64,000 nt of DNA from Verrucomicrobiota bacterium (GTDB taxonomy: Bacteria; Verrucomicrobiota; Verrucomicrobiia; Palsa-1439), in contig PLZV01000031.1 of the NCBI GenBank assembly GCA_003152315.1, forward strand, positions 53,334 to 117,333, given 5' to 3'. Both the position numbers and the translations under genes were made by a program. Positions 7,881 to 17,100 of the stretch are shown here, one piece after another. Positions within the stretch are counted from its first letter, which is position 1; every line of letters starts with the position of its first letter. The notes beneath the pieces are model-generated. The model did not search any database and was not told the origin of the DNA. It saw only the letters and a list, made by a program, of their open reading frames with translations.

Positions 7881-7964
7881 TTGTCTTAAGCGCCACCCGC
7901 TCCGAATAATATCATAGGTTAATGATGGTCGCGCAGCCCTGTACTATGTAAAGACTTATTCGCA

Positions 7965-8087
7965 TCAAGCTTTCCAGTATTTCCGCACGAACGTGAAGAA
8001 TCGGATCGTGTCGCGCAACAAGTGAATGTGGCTGGCGTGGCCTCTTTCGTAAATGGTCCGGATGGCTATGCGGAACCCGCCCGCTTC
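7965..8087 (-). pseudogene. Orphan 3' end of a GT2 glycosyltransferase gene, copy B
   Basis: The minus strand encodes 'IRTIYERGHASHIHLLRDTI' then 'RFFTFVRKYWKA' and a stop at the same position as the intact gene at 16429. The region upstream of the conserved part is unrelated. At DNA level it is almost the same as copy A (4275-4397), including 'GGATGGCTATGCGGAACC', and less like the intact gene. This suggests both derive from a second, lost paralogue. Confidence 0.8.
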
Positions 8088-8103
8088 CAGGCGGTATAAA
8101 TGA

Positions 8104-8142
8104 CGACGCGTGGAACGGGCATTCCACCCGTTCCACGCGTCG
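8104..8142. terminator. 16 bp perfect inverted repeat, probable terminator
   Basis: Arms 8104-8119 and 8127-8142 (CGACGCGTGGAACGGG and its complement) are perfect, with a 7 nt loop. It lies 47 bp downstream of the secreted protein gene on the minus strand and is followed on that strand by a short T-rich stretch (TCATTTAT). A dispersed palindromic repeat is an alternative explanation. Confidence 0.55.
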
Positions 8143-8188
8143 AGGCAACTTGGCAAACTGACCGTATCGCAATACTAACGCCGTGCCG

Positions 8189-10447
8189 TCACGGCTTCGC
8201 GCCTTTCTGGATCACCGTATACGGCTGCCCGGCGATGGTCATCGAGCCGGTGAGTATGTTGCTGGTCGCATTGGTCGCCAGGTTGTAGCTAACAACTCCC
8301 CTGCCGAGGATATTCGTGCCGCCACTGATGATCGTGATGAACCCGTCATTGCTAACCGCTGTCCAGGCGCAATCGCTGAGGTTGGGGGTCACATGCACCG
8401 TCTTGGCGCCGCCCTTGGCCAGGAGCTTGCCGCTCTTGGGGCTTAGACGGAAGGTGCATCCGCCGGGAGCCTGAGTGACTGTGACCGACTCACCGGCAAT
8501 CGTAAGAGTACCGACCAACGCAGTGGTATTCGTGTTACCCGGGACAGTGAAGCTAACCCGACCGTTCCCCGTGCCATTGGTGCCGGCAGTAATCGTGATG
8601 AAGCTGTCATTGCTGACCGCCGTCCAAGTGCAGTCCGTGCCCTTCGCCTTGACGCTGACGCTCTTCTTGCCGCCCTTAACTGTTACCTTTTCAACTGTCG
8701 GGGTCAGCGTAAACGTACATACTCCCGGTGCCGCAGCCCCCGCCTGGTTCACCGTGAACGTGTTCCCAGCGATGGTCATCGTGCCCGTGACAGGATTGGT
8801 GCTGCTATTGGCGGCGACGGTGTAGTGAACCGTCCCATTCCCAGAACCGCTGCTGCCGGAAGTGATGGTGATAAAGCCATCATTGCTGGCAGCCGTCCAC
8901 GCGCAACCATGGGCTGCGGTAACGCCTACGGTACTGGCACCGCCCGCCGCGGTAGGCGACGCCTCGGTCGCACTCAACGTAAACGTGCATGCACCCGCCC
9001 CAGCCTGAGTCACCGTGAATGTATTCCCGGCAATCGTCATCGTACCGGAGACAGGATTCGTGCTGCTGTTGGCCGCGACGGTGTAGTGGACTGTCCCATT
9101 GCCGGTACCGCTGCTGCTGCCAGTGACCGTGATAAATCCGTCGTTGCTGACCGCCGTCCAGGCGCAACCATTGGACGTGATAACACTTACGGTAGCGGCC
9201 CCACCCGCTGCACTGGGCGACGCATTGGTCAGGTTGAGCGCAAACGTGCAACCACCACCACCGCCAATGCCACCCGCCGGAATGAGTTTATAGACCGTGC
9301 CACCACCGCCGTTTGCTCCCCCTTCATCCGTCGTGCCAAACAAATTCCCGCCGCTTGCTATAAAACCGTCCGGTGCGCTGCCATCCGCGCAGTTCGAGAC
9401 GCTGCAAAAATCATACACGGGCGTCAGCGTTCCTGACGTGGTGAGTGTGAAGATCAGACCCGCGGCGTTGGTTCCCCCATCTTGCGTTACGCCATAAAAC
9501 CCGCCGGCGCTATCCGTAATGGGTTCCAGCCCAGGCGAAGAACCGTCCATCACGCCATTGGTCCCGCTAAACTGATAAAACGTGGTCACCGTCCCCGACG
9601 ACGTCATCTCGAACGCCGTACCAAAACCATTGGATCCCCCGATCGCCGTCGTGCCGATAAAATTCGCGCCGTTCTTCGCAGTCACGATAGGTTCGCTGCC
9701 ATCCGTACCGGTAAATTGATGGAGTGTAGTGAACACCCCCCCGGCGGTAATCTGGAACACCGTACCCGTGTTGAACGTTCCCCCGGAGAAGGTCGAGCCG
9801 ATAAAACTAGCGCCGTTCGCCAGTGTTAGTACGGGCAGCGAGCCATCTGCCACGCCATTGGTCCCGCTAAACACATGGATGGTGGTGAGCGTCCCCGCGG
9901 GCGTGATCGTGAAAATCGTACCGTCGTTGTTCGTTCCTCCTAATGCCGTATCGCCGATGAAAGACGAACCGGACGGAAGAAGAACCTCTGGCCCGGAACC
10001 GTCAGCCACGCCATTCGTCCCGCTAAACTCATGGAGCGTAGTGAAAGTTCCTGCCGACGTAATCGTGAAGATTGTACCGTGGTTGTTCGTTCCTCCGCCA
10101 ACGGCCGCGCCGTAAAAAAGGCCGCCACTTTCCAGGGACAACAACGGAACAGAACCGTCGGCCACGCCCAGATGTCCGCTAAATTGATGGAGCGTGGTCA
10201 AGGTGCCCTCCGGCGTGAGCTTGAATATCGTACCGAGGTCATTGGTACCCCCGGACGTGGTCGAGCCGTAAAAATTGCCATCGGTACCATGAATCAGGTG
10301 GCTGGGAGTACTGCCATCACTGCAGATGAAGCCACTGTTGGTAATGGCGCAAAAACTGTACAGCGTGGTCAGCGTCTGCGCCTGTGCGCTCCAACTTGCC
10401 GCCAATACCAAAATCATGACCGCAATAAAAACTCGAATGGTCTTCAT
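8189..10447 (-). CDS. Secreted tandem-repeat protein with four BACON-like domains
   Basis: A 752-residue exported protein. A signal peptide ends about residue 23 (SAQAQ). Residues 24-395 are about eight repeats of roughly 45 residues with core '[21 protein letters not shown]', the TIGR03803-type repeat probably forming a beta-propeller. Residues 400-752 are four immunoglobulin-like modules, each beginning 'CTF.L' and containing 'C.WTAVSNDGFITI' and 'GT.TIAG..(F/Y)TV.Q', typical of BACON domains. BACON domains often bind carbohydrate, so surface attachment or glycan binding is plausible but inferred. Modules 1 and 2 are near-duplicates. No C-terminal sorting signal is seen. A second repeat protein, frameshifted, lies at 49817-50949. 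Confidence 0.85.
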   Translation of the reverse strand: MKTIRVFIAVMILVLAASWSAQAQTLTTLYSFCAITNSGFICSDGSTPSHLIHGTDGNFYGSTTSGGTNDLGTIFKLTPEGTLTTLHQFSGHLGVADGSVPLLSLESGGLFYGAAVGGGTNNHGTIFTITSAGTFTTLHEFSGTNGVADGSGPEVLLPSGSSFIGDTALGGTNNDGTIFTITPAGTLTTIHVFSGTNGVADGSLPVLTLANGASFIGSTFSGGTFNTGTVFQITAGGVFTTLHQFTGTDGSEPIVTAKNGANFIGTTAIGGSNGFGTAFEMTSSGTVTTFYQFSGTNGVMDGSSPGLEPITDSAGGFYGVTQDGGTNAAGLIFTLTTSGTLTPVYDFCSVSNCADGSAPDGFIASGGNLFGTTDEGGANGGGGTVYKLIPAGGIGGGGGCTFALNLTNASPSAAGGAATVSVITSNGCAWTAVSNDGFITVTGSSSGTGNGTVHYTVAANSSTNPVSGTMTIAGNTFTVTQAGAGACTFTLSATEASPTAAGGASTVGVTAAHGCAWTAASNDGFITITSGSSGSGNGTVHYTVAANSSTNPVTGTMTIAGNTFTVNQAGAAAPGVCTFTLTPTVEKVTVKGGKKSVSVKAKGTDCTWTAVSNDSFITITAGTNGTGNGRVSFTVPGNTNTTALVGTLTIAGESVTVTQAPGGCTFRLSPKSGKLLAKGGAKTVHVTPNLSDCAWTAVSNDGFITIISGGTNILGRGVVSYNLATNATSNILTGSMTIAGQPYTVIQKGAKP

Positions 10448-10672
10448 AAGCCTCGCCTCCGCCTTTGTTTTGAATCGTTCCTACGCCGCCCGACCTTGTA
10501 CGCCAGCCCGCCCATAAATGACAAGAACAAATCATACGGCGCCATGCTGGTTGTGTGGTAGGATGAGCACCTTCTTTCGCGAAGAAAGGCCAGTCCCCCA
10601 TGTCCACCTCGCGGGTACCCAGCACAAATTCTAACCGCATCGGACGGCACGCCCCGATGTCGTTTTCGCGCC

Positions 10673-11131
10673 AAACGAACCCGAATTGAATGTTCATCGT
10701 GTTACTTTGCATCTAAGTCCACCTCAACCATTTATCCCCCGTTTTCATGCTCGGATAATTCGGGTTCGTTTCGCAGAAACGCATGTTTCGAGGTCCTCCT
10801 CGTCCGCCAAAGCCTGGCGACGGCGGATTGGCTCGTCCATTCGTTCCTGTAGATACGGCGCTCTGTCGCCGTGCCCCCTCCGACTTGTAGGGCAAGCTGA
10901 GTCGGACGAAACGCGACCTCGTCGTGCTGCGGTCGCAACGCCCGCCTGCCGTCGTCCCGGTCCGATTTGTAGGGCGCGAAGCCCAAAGGGTTTCCCGCCG
11001 TTCCATTGTAGAAGTAAGCCATCGTCTCGAAGACCCCGTTTGGCGACAGACACCACGGGGCCGCCACCCAATCGCCTCTTCCGGTTAGTGAACATACCCC
11101 GCACTATACCACTATCGTAATACGATGTCTA
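10673..11131 (-). repeat. Dispersed promoter-hairpin element, copy 2
   Basis: Same order as copy 1: promoter (11103-11131), ATG at 11095 opening 'MFTNRKRRL', about 300 nt of mixed sequence, then 'GAGGAGGACCTCGAAACATG' leading into a hairpin with perfect 15 bp arms (10673-10687 and 10757-10771). The arm core is CCCGAATT/AATTCGGG, where copy 1 has CCGGATTG/CAATCCGG. No conventional gene is seen between 10448 and 11480. Confidence 0.7.
11103..11131 (-). promoter_or_regulatory. Promoter of repeat copy 2
   Basis: Minus strand: TAGACA (11126-11131), 17 bp spacer with the same ATCGTATTACGAT palindrome as copy 1, TATAGT (11103-11108). Seven nt separate the -10 from the ATG at 11093-11095. Confidence 0.6.
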
Positions 11132-11310
11132 GAAGAAATATTAATACCCGATGAATAATTCTCATTTCCGGCTTGACGAGCGGTCTGGCTGGCTTGCACC
11201 AGAGTAAACTAAGGGAGAACGGGTACTGTAGTATGAGCTAAGTCGGACGGTGGCCGAGTTCGTTGCCGGGGTTTGCGCCCGTCCTGTAGCCGCAGGCTTT
11301 AGCCTGCGTT

Positions 11311-11462
11311 GTAGCCACGGCGTGCCGCCATTCGGCGGCATCCACGGTTCCGAGACCGGGACCTCTGTCGGCGTGCTTTGGGATTAATTGCGTCTTGTAG
11401 GGCGGGCGGCTAGCCTGCCATCGTTGTGGCCGCTGTAGCGGCGGTCTGTGACCGCCGACCGT
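11311..11462. repeat. Second copy of the 1255-1396 repeat blocks
   Basis: 11311-11370 matches 1255-1325 almost base for base (core 'GTGCCGCCATTCGGCGGCAT', a palindrome). 11433-11462 matches 1370-1396 (core 'GTAGCGGCGGTCT.TGACCGCC', also palindromic). In the first cluster these blocks lie inside element copy 1; here they lie outside copy 2, so the blocks move or are copied independently. Confidence 0.65.
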
Positions 11463-11484
11463 CTAAGGCGTCCCCACCCTCTCA

Positions 11485-11635
11485 ATATCCCGGGAAAATC
11501 AACCGCCGGCGAATTTACGCCCCGCGACACCGGATAAAACTCCATCTCATCGGCTGGATACTGCTTCAGCAAAGCCAACAACGCTCCCGTGTCCTCCGTC
11601 TTCGGGTCCAACCACGCGGCTTCGGAAGCCCCCAT
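11485..11635 (-). pseudogene. SRAP (YedK-like) C-terminal fragment
   Basis: The minus strand reads 'EAAWLDPKTEDTGALLALL' followed by 'KQYPADEMEFYPVSRGVNSP', the C-terminal segment of SRAP proteins (usual pattern 'WLDP...LL.PYPA..M..(Y/W)PVS..VN.P'). Nothing upstream on this strand continues the family; the histidine kinase gene ends 26 bp away. Together with 1996-2262 it supplies the two ends of a SRAP protein, but the central catalytic part is missing and the order is wrong for a single split gene. Confidence 0.7.
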
Positions 11636-11660
11636 TGCCGCGTAACGTTGGGCGAGTTGG

Positions 11661-14528
11661 TCAATTCAAGGATGCAACCGCCTTGGACAGAGCGGCGCGT
11701 AGCGCGTTGATCGTCACGGGCTTTCCGACGATGAAGTCCACGCCCGTGGGTTTCTCGTCGGCTGCATCCATCATCGAACCGAAGCCGGTGAGCATGATGA
11801 CGGGCATGGCTGGATTGGTGAACTTGATGGCGGCGACCACTTGGTCGCCGCTCATATCCGGCATGGCGCGATCCAACAGCACGAGGTCAAACCGACTGTT
11901 GCGGAACTTCTCCAGAGCGTCGCGCCCACTGTTGGCAGCCTCCACGATGTGTCCGTCAATCTTCAGATAGTCGCCGATGATCTTGCGCACCATGGCTTCG
12001 TCATCAACCACGAGCACGTGCAGATGCTGGACGACATCGACTGGTTGCGGTTTGGGCTCGGACTGCGGCTGGGCTGTCTGCACCGGCAAGCGAATGATGA
12101 AGGTCGTACCCTTGCCGACTTCGGTTTCGATATCAACTGTACCTTTGTGGCGCTGGATGATGCCGTACACCATAGACAAGCCAAGTCCCGTACCGTGCTC
12201 GCCTTTGGTGGTGAAGAACGGATCGAGGCAGTGCCGACGGACTTCTTGGGTCATGCCGGTGCCGGTGTCGCTGACCTCCAGCACGACATAGCGTTCGACG
12301 TGGTAGGTGTGGATGGTGATGGTGCCGCTGCGTGGCATAGCGTCCACGGCATTGAAGATGAGATTAGTAAGCACTTGGCGCAGTTCGGAGGCGTTACCGG
12401 TGATAATCGGAACCACCTGCAAGTCGGTGTGCACGTTCACCGAGACGCCTTGAACTTCGGCTTCGGTTTTCCACTTGGCTTGCGTCAGGGAGATGGCCTC
12501 GTTCACGAGTTTGTTGAGGTCCACGGGAGCGAATGCTTCATTTTTCTCGCGGTGGCGGTAAAAGTCGCGGAGGCGGTTGACGACGCTCTTGGCGTCCTGC
12601 GCGGCGGTATTCATCAGCTCGAGGTAGCTGCGGACTGTTTCTTTGTTGTCGAGGGATCCAGGCTGATGGAGCAGCAGTTCGCTGCCACCTAGGATGGCGG
12701 TCAGCGAGTTGTTGAAATCGTGAGCGATGCCACTGGCCATGGTGCCAAGGGCGCGCAGGCGTTCTTGTTGAACGACCTGCTGCTGCGTTTCCCGTAATTC
12801 GGCCAGTGTGCGGGTGAGACTGGTTTCGCTCTCACGCAGCTGGGTGGTGCGCACACGCACGCGCTCCTCAAGGCCTTCCTTTAACCTGAGGATTTCTTCC
12901 TGCGCCGCCTTGCGCTCGGTGATGTCACGGACCACCGCTTGGAGCACCGGTTTGCCGTCCAGTTGCATGCGACTGAGCAGTACCTCAGACGGGAAGACTT
13001 CGCCCGTGTCGGCTCGCCGGTGCAGCCACTCGAAGTGGTGGCTGCCGGTTTCCATCGCCGTGGCGATTCGCTGATTGGCCAGTGTCAGAGAATCGGCGCC
13101 GCCGGGCTGTTGTGGCGGGGACAAATCGGCGGGATGTTTCGAGCAGAACTCCTCCCGGGTGCAACCAAAGACTGCCAAAGTCATCGGGTTGCAGTCGAAA
13201 TAGCCCTTGTCGCTCAGCATCATCACCGCGTCGCTGGTCGCCTCGTAGAGCGTGCGAAACTTCGTCTCCGACAGGCGCAGCGCCTGTTCCCCCTCCTTCC
13301 GCTCGGTGATGTCGCGCGCGATGACTTGCAAGGCGGGCCGGCCCTGCCACGCGAACAAGCACGTGGCAATTTCCACCATCACGAACGAACCGTCGCACCG
13401 AACGAAGTGCTCCTCGAAGGGCGGCAGCTTCTCCCCGGCCAGCAGTCGCTGCATGTTCTGCCGGGCCTGCTCGTGCCACGCGGGGTCGATATAGGCGAAC
13501 ATATCCAAGCCGACCAATTCCTCCGGCGCGGTGACGCGCAGCAGGTGCGCGGCGGCGGTGTTGGCGTAAACGTTCCTGCCGTCTTGTCCCACCAGCACGG
13601 CGTCCGGCATCGTGTTGGCCATTATCCCGAAGCGCTCCTCGCTTTCGCGCAGCGCTTCTATTGTCAGGCTGCGCTTGGCGTCGATACGCTGCAGCGCCCT
13701 CGCGATCACCCCGATAAAGACGGTGAAAATCACCACGTACGCTGTGACTTGCAGCGTCTCTCCTTCTACGAGCGAGAGAAGCCCGCAACGTTCTTCCGCC
13801 AATTTGAGCGAGCCCAGCAACACGACGGCGACGAACGTCGCCGGCCACAACCGTCGCACCATCACCCCGCCCGCCCCCCCGCCCGTGAAGATCCTCATCA
13901 GCCCGCGGTCTGGACACGCGCAAAGAATGCCGGACGAAAACAGTTGGAACAGCGCCCCGGTGGGTAGCGCCATGGGAATGAACGCCCCGAACGCGTACAG
14001 CGACGTGGCCCCATAGGCGTACGCGAGCAGAGCGACCAGCGACAGAAACGCGGTGAAAAACGCGAGCGCTTCGGCGGGACGATTTCCACGGCGCGTTTCC
14101 ACGTCAATAAAGCACAAGGCAAATCCAACGAGCACAAAACTCAGCGCCGTATTGGGCGCCATCAGGTTGCTCCCCAACTTCCCGCGAAACAGGGTTTGGT
14201 CAATGTCGATATCGAAGAACTGGAAGTACTCCCCGAGTTTGACCAACCCCGCCACGGCCACGAGCAAACCGATCCCGCGCCCGATACGGTACGCTCTTGA
14301 ATTGCTGTTTGCCGGTTGCAACAGCCACAGCGCCAGACCGGCCAGCATGAAGTTCACTGCCGTGGCTGGGTTCATCGCCACCATGCCTGGGAAAACGCTC
14401 TTCAGAGTAACAATGTCGAAGGTCCACCCCATCAAGACCAACGAACCGACAACGACGGTGACAAGGCTTGCCGCCTTCGAAAAGACCCTGAGCGACGACA
14501 GGAGGTGGGGAGCGGGTTGATCGGTCAT
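11661..14528 (-). CDS. Membrane PAS hybrid histidine kinase
   Basis: About 955 residues from the ATG at 14528; an in-frame GTG at 14591 would add 21. The N-terminal 285 residues contain about eight hydrophobic helices. Two PAS domains follow (about 295-415 and 420-550, each ending 'RDITERK'), then a coiled coil. The dimerisation/phosphoacceptor domain has 'MASGIAHDFNNSLTAILGG' (His in the H-box). The ATPase domain has 'NLIFNAVDAMP' and 'GTGLGLSMVYGI', and a C-terminal receiver domain has 'LVVDDEAMVRK' and the acceptor Asp in 'LVLLDRAMPDMSG'. It is an orphan hybrid kinase with no adjacent regulator, so the output must act elsewhere. The signal is unknown. Confidence 0.92.
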   Translation of the reverse strand: MTDQPAPHLLSSLRVFSKAASLVTVVVGSLVLMGWTFDIVTLKSVFPGMVAMNPATAVNFMLAGLALWLLQPANSNSRAYRIGRGIGLLVAVAGLVKLGEYFQFFDIDIDQTLFRGKLGSNLMAPNTALSFVLVGFALCFIDVETRRGNRPAEALAFFTAFLSLVALLAYAYGATSLYAFGAFIPMALPTGALFQLFSSGILCACPDRGLMRIFTGGGAGGVMVRRLWPATFVAVVLLGSLKLAEERCGLLSLVEGETLQVTAYVVIFTVFIGVIARALQRIDAKRSLTIEALRESEERFGIMANTMPDAVLVGQDGRNVYANTAAAHLLRVTAPEELVGLDMFAYIDPAWHEQARQNMQRLLAGEKLPPFEEHFVRCDGSFVMVEIATCLFAWQGRPALQVIARDITERKEGEQALRLSETKFRTLYEATSDAVMMLSDKGYFDCNPMTLAVFGCTREEFCSKHPADLSPPQQPGGADSLTLANQRIATAMETGSHHFEWLHRRADTGEVFPSEVLLSRMQLDGKPVLQAVVRDITERKAAQEEILRLKEGLEERVRVRTTQLRESETSLTRTLAELRETQQQVVQQERLRALGTMASGIAHDFNNSLTAILGGSELLLHQPGSLDNKETVRSYLELMNTAAQDAKSVVNRLRDFYRHREKNEAFAPVDLNKLVNEAISLTQAKWKTEAEVQGVSVNVHTDLQVVPIITGNASELRQVLTNLIFNAVDAMPRSGTITIHTYHVERYVVLEVSDTGTGMTQEVRRHCLDPFFTTKGEHGTGLGLSMVYGIIQRHKGTVDIETEVGKGTTFIIRLPVQTAQPQSEPKPQPVDVVQHLHVLVVDDEAMVRKIIGDYLKIDGHIVEAANSGRDALEKFRNSRFDLVLLDRAMPDMSGDQVVAAIKFTNPAMPVIMLTGFGSMMDAADEKPTGVDFIVGKPVTINALRAALSKAVASLN

Positions 14529-14776
14529 GACTCGCCCGTCCAAGGGTTCGGGTACACCCGTGGATACGGCGCCACCGCTGCGATCTCGCACGCACAGCGA
14601 GGGGCAACTTCTTTCGGGGACGGATCCTCCTTCATTTAGAGCTCCTGCAGTCGCAAGTCGCGTGCCAGCGTGACACGATTTTGAGGCACACTTCCAGTTG
14701 AATACCAGCCGCTTAGGCCTTTAGATGCACTGACCCTGTACCATGCGATATTAATTACTTTGGGGTCAGGTCTAAT

Positions 14777-16356
14777 GGGCGTGTTGCCCAAATCGAGTTT
14801 TTACTTCCGGTTGTGAAGGCCGTCGAGTAGAAAAGGTGGTGAGGAGGTTTCGTAGACATGATGGGGAGCCAACAGCCGCAGAAGGAGTTGTTCAGTTACC
14901 AGATTGACTTGGATCGGCGGGTGCGATCTGACCATCCGTTGCGCCGCATCCGGGAAGTGATCGACTTTGGTTTCGTGCGGGCCGAGGTGGCGGCCTGTTA
15001 CGGTGCCAACGGTAACGAGTCGGTGGATCCTGCGGTGATCTTGAAGATGATGTTCCTGCTGTTCTTCGAGAACGTCGCCAGCGAGCGGGAACTGATGCGC
15101 ATTATCCCGGAGCGACTGGATTACCTGTGGTTTCTGGACTACGGGCTGGAGGCGAGCATCCCGGATCACAGCGTACTGTCGAAAGCCCGCGCCCGCTGGG
15201 GACACGAAGCGTTCGAGAAGTTCTTCGTGCGCACGGTTGGCCAATGTGTGGCGGCGGGATTGGTCGACGGCGGCAAGATTCACGTGGACAGCAGCCTCAA
15301 CGAAGCGAACGCTTCCTGCGACTCGGTGGTCAAAGCCAGTCCCGAATTGATCGCGGCGTTGAAGACGGCCTACCAGGCGACCGCGAGCAAACTGGCTGAC
15401 GCCAGCACGCCGGCGTCTTACGAAGCGGTTAATGATCGCGTCGTGTCCACGACCGATCCGGATGCGGCCGTGGTGCGCAAGGGCGCGCAGCCCTCGCGTC
15501 CGCGCTACCACCATCACCGCGCCGTCGATGAGGCCCACGGGGTCATTACCGCCGTCGAGACCACCCCCGGCAGCATCGCCGAGAACAAGCGGCTCCTGCC
15601 GTTGGTGCGGCAGCACGAAACGAACACCGGCCAGTCACCGCAGACGGTGGTGGGCGACCACAAGTACGGCACGGTGGAGAACTTCGTGGCCTGTCAGCAA
15701 CAGGGCCTGCGCACCCATCTGGGCGACGCACGAGCCAAACAACATCATGCCCGCAGCGAAGGGATCTTCCCCGACAGCGCCTTCACCTACGACGCGCGCA
15801 CCAACACCTATCGCTGTCCGGCCGGCCAGAGGATGCCGCCGCGACGGCTACACCCAACCAAGCGCACCTGGGAATATCAACTCCCCAAAACAGTGTGTGC
15901 GGCCTGCGCGTTACGCGCCCAGTGCACTCGGGCGACGGCCTACGGTCGCACCCTTCATCGACACGAACACCAAGAGCTACTAGATCGAGCCCGCCAGCAG
16001 GCGCACAGCGCCGCCGCGAGGCGGGACCGTCAACGTCGACAACATCTGGCGGAAGTCAGCTTCGCCGACGCCGCCAATCATCACGGTTTCAAACGGGCCC
16101 GCTGGCGGCGGCTGTGGCGCGTGCAGATTCAAGACTGGCTGATTGCCGCCATCCAGAACGTGAAGATCCTCCTGAAGCATCGGCTTCCACCCGTCGCCAC
16201 CGCCGGGGCCGCTCTCAGCCTCACGGTCCCTACCGGTTTCACCGACCGATAGCGTCGCTCCGTTCTTCGCTTACGACACCTACTGACCGTTGCACCAGCC
16301 TGACCAGTACCCCGGCACGTCATGATTCAGAAAATACTCATTTGGGCAACAGGCCC
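14777..16356 (+). mobile_element. IS1182-type insertion sequence, complete
   Basis: A 1580 bp element. The terminal inverted repeats begin GGGCGTGTTGCCCAAAT at the left and GGGCCTGTTGCCCAAAT (complement) at the right, 16 of 17 identical. It is flanked by a direct TAAT duplication (14773-14776 and 16357-16360). It carries one intact transposase gene. Intact ends, an open frame and matching target duplications point to a recent insertion, between the histidine kinase gene and the glycolipid cluster. Confidence 0.88.
14858..16252 (+). CDS. IS1182 family transposase
   Basis: A 464-residue DDE transposase. The N-terminus 'YQIDLDRRVRSDHPLRRIREVID' and 'SVDPAVILKMMFLLFFENVASEREL' are typical of IS1182 proteins. 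Catalytic carboxylates are expected in 'GGKIHVDSSLNEAN' (about residue 148) and 'TVVGDHKYGT' (about 268). A four-Cys cluster 'CAACALRAQC' precedes the C-terminal 'FKRARWRRLWRVQIQDWLIA', the region usually carrying the final acidic residue in this family. AGGAGG sits upstream of tandem ATGs (14858 or 14861). The frame is uninterrupted, so the element may be active. Confidence 0.93.
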   Translation: MMGSQQPQKELFSYQIDLDRRVRSDHPLRRIREVIDFGFVRAEVAACYGANGNESVDPAVILKMMFLLFFENVASERELMRIIPERLDYLWFLDYGLEASIPDHSVLSKARARWGHEAFEKFFVRTVGQCVAAGLVDGGKIHVDSSLNEANASCDSVVKASPELIAALKTAYQATASKLADASTPASYEAVNDRVVSTTDPDAAVVRKGAQPSRPRYHHHRAVDEAHGVITAVETTPGSIAENKRLLPLVRQHETNTGQSPQTVVGDHKYGTVENFVACQQQGLRTHLGDARAKQHHARSEGIFPDSAFTYDARTNTYRCPAGQRMPPRRLHPTKRTWEYQLPKTVCAACALRAQCTRATAYGRTLHRHEHQELLDRARQQAHSAAARRDRQRRQHLAEVSFADAANHHGFKRARWRRLWRVQIQDWLIAAIQNVKILLKHRLPPVATAGAALSLTVPTGFTDR

Positions 16357-16428
16357 TAATCATTGTAACAATTGAAGTCATCGGGATCAACTCTCCCAGC
16401 ACACTTGACGGGCTGAACCAACCTTTCG

Positions 16429-17100
16429 TCAGGCCTTCCAGTATTTCCGCACAAACGTGAAGAATCGTATCGTGTCGCGCACCGGGTGAATGTGGCTGGT
16501 GTGGCCGCTTTCGTAAATGGTCCGAATGGGAATACTGATGATCCTATGGCCGGCGCGCGCGGCCTGGATCAGCATCTCGGTCTCGGTCTCGAAACGCGCG
16601 GTCGAGAGCCGCAAATCCTCCAGAACGTTGCGTCGCAGCAAACGGTAGCCGCATTGGCTGTCCGGAATCCGCTGGCCTGCCAGCTTGCTGGTGACCCAGG
16701 AAGTGAACTCGTTGGTGAGTCGACGCACGACAGGCATGGCTCCCGTATCGCCCATGCGCGTGCCCACGACGATATCCGCCTGCTCGCGCCCGGCCGTTTC
16801 GACAAATTTCGCGATCTCCGCCGGATCGTGCTGGCCGTCCGCATCAAGAAGAATGGCGAACTCGGCGTCCGACCGACCAAAGTAGTCGAGGGCCGTGGCA
16901 ATCGCCCCACCCTTCCCGCGGTTCTGCTCGTGGCGGAGGACTTTGGCTCCCGCCTTTTCCGCTGCGGCCGCCGTGCCATCATCGGAACCGTCATCAATCA
17001 CGATGACTTCATCCACCTGCGGACGCGCCTGAGCGACGACCTCGCCGACTCGAGCCACTTCGTTATAGGCGGGGATCAACGCAATGACGCGACGGATCAT
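16429..17100 (-). CDS. GT2 polyprenol-phosphate glycosyltransferase-like protein
   Basis: A 223-residue GT-A family 2 enzyme like dolichol/polyprenol-phosphate mannosyltransferases. The nucleotide-sugar site is visible as 'ALIPAYNE' (7-14), 'VIDDGSDDGT' and 'LLDADGQHDP' (about 84-93, DxD metal site), followed by 'GTRMGD' and 'CGYRLLRR'. There are no C-terminal membrane helices, so it is probably a soluble or peripheral cytoplasmic enzyme. It likely adds a sugar to a lipid carrier or glycolipid. Its ATG overlaps the stop of the acyltransferase gene by 4 bp, forming an operon with that gene and the GT28 gene. Two orphan copies of a related 3' end lie at 4275 and 7965. Confidence 0.9.
   Translation of the reverse strand: MIRRVIALIPAYNEVARVGEVVAQARPQVDEVIVIDDGSDDGTAAAAEKAGAKVLRHEQNRGKGGAIATALDYFGRSDAEFAILLDADGQHDPAEIAKFVETAGREQADIVVGTRMGDTGAMPVVRRLTNEFTSWVTSKLAGQRIPDSQCGYRLLRRNVLEDLRLSTARFETETEMLIQAARAGHRIISIPIRTIYESGHTSHIHPVRDTIRFFTFVRKYWKA

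Noticed and set aside
14700..14776. GGGGTCAGGTCT inverted motif left of the IS as part of the element
   Set aside because: The TAAT duplication places the left end at 14777, so this motif lies outside the inserted DNA.
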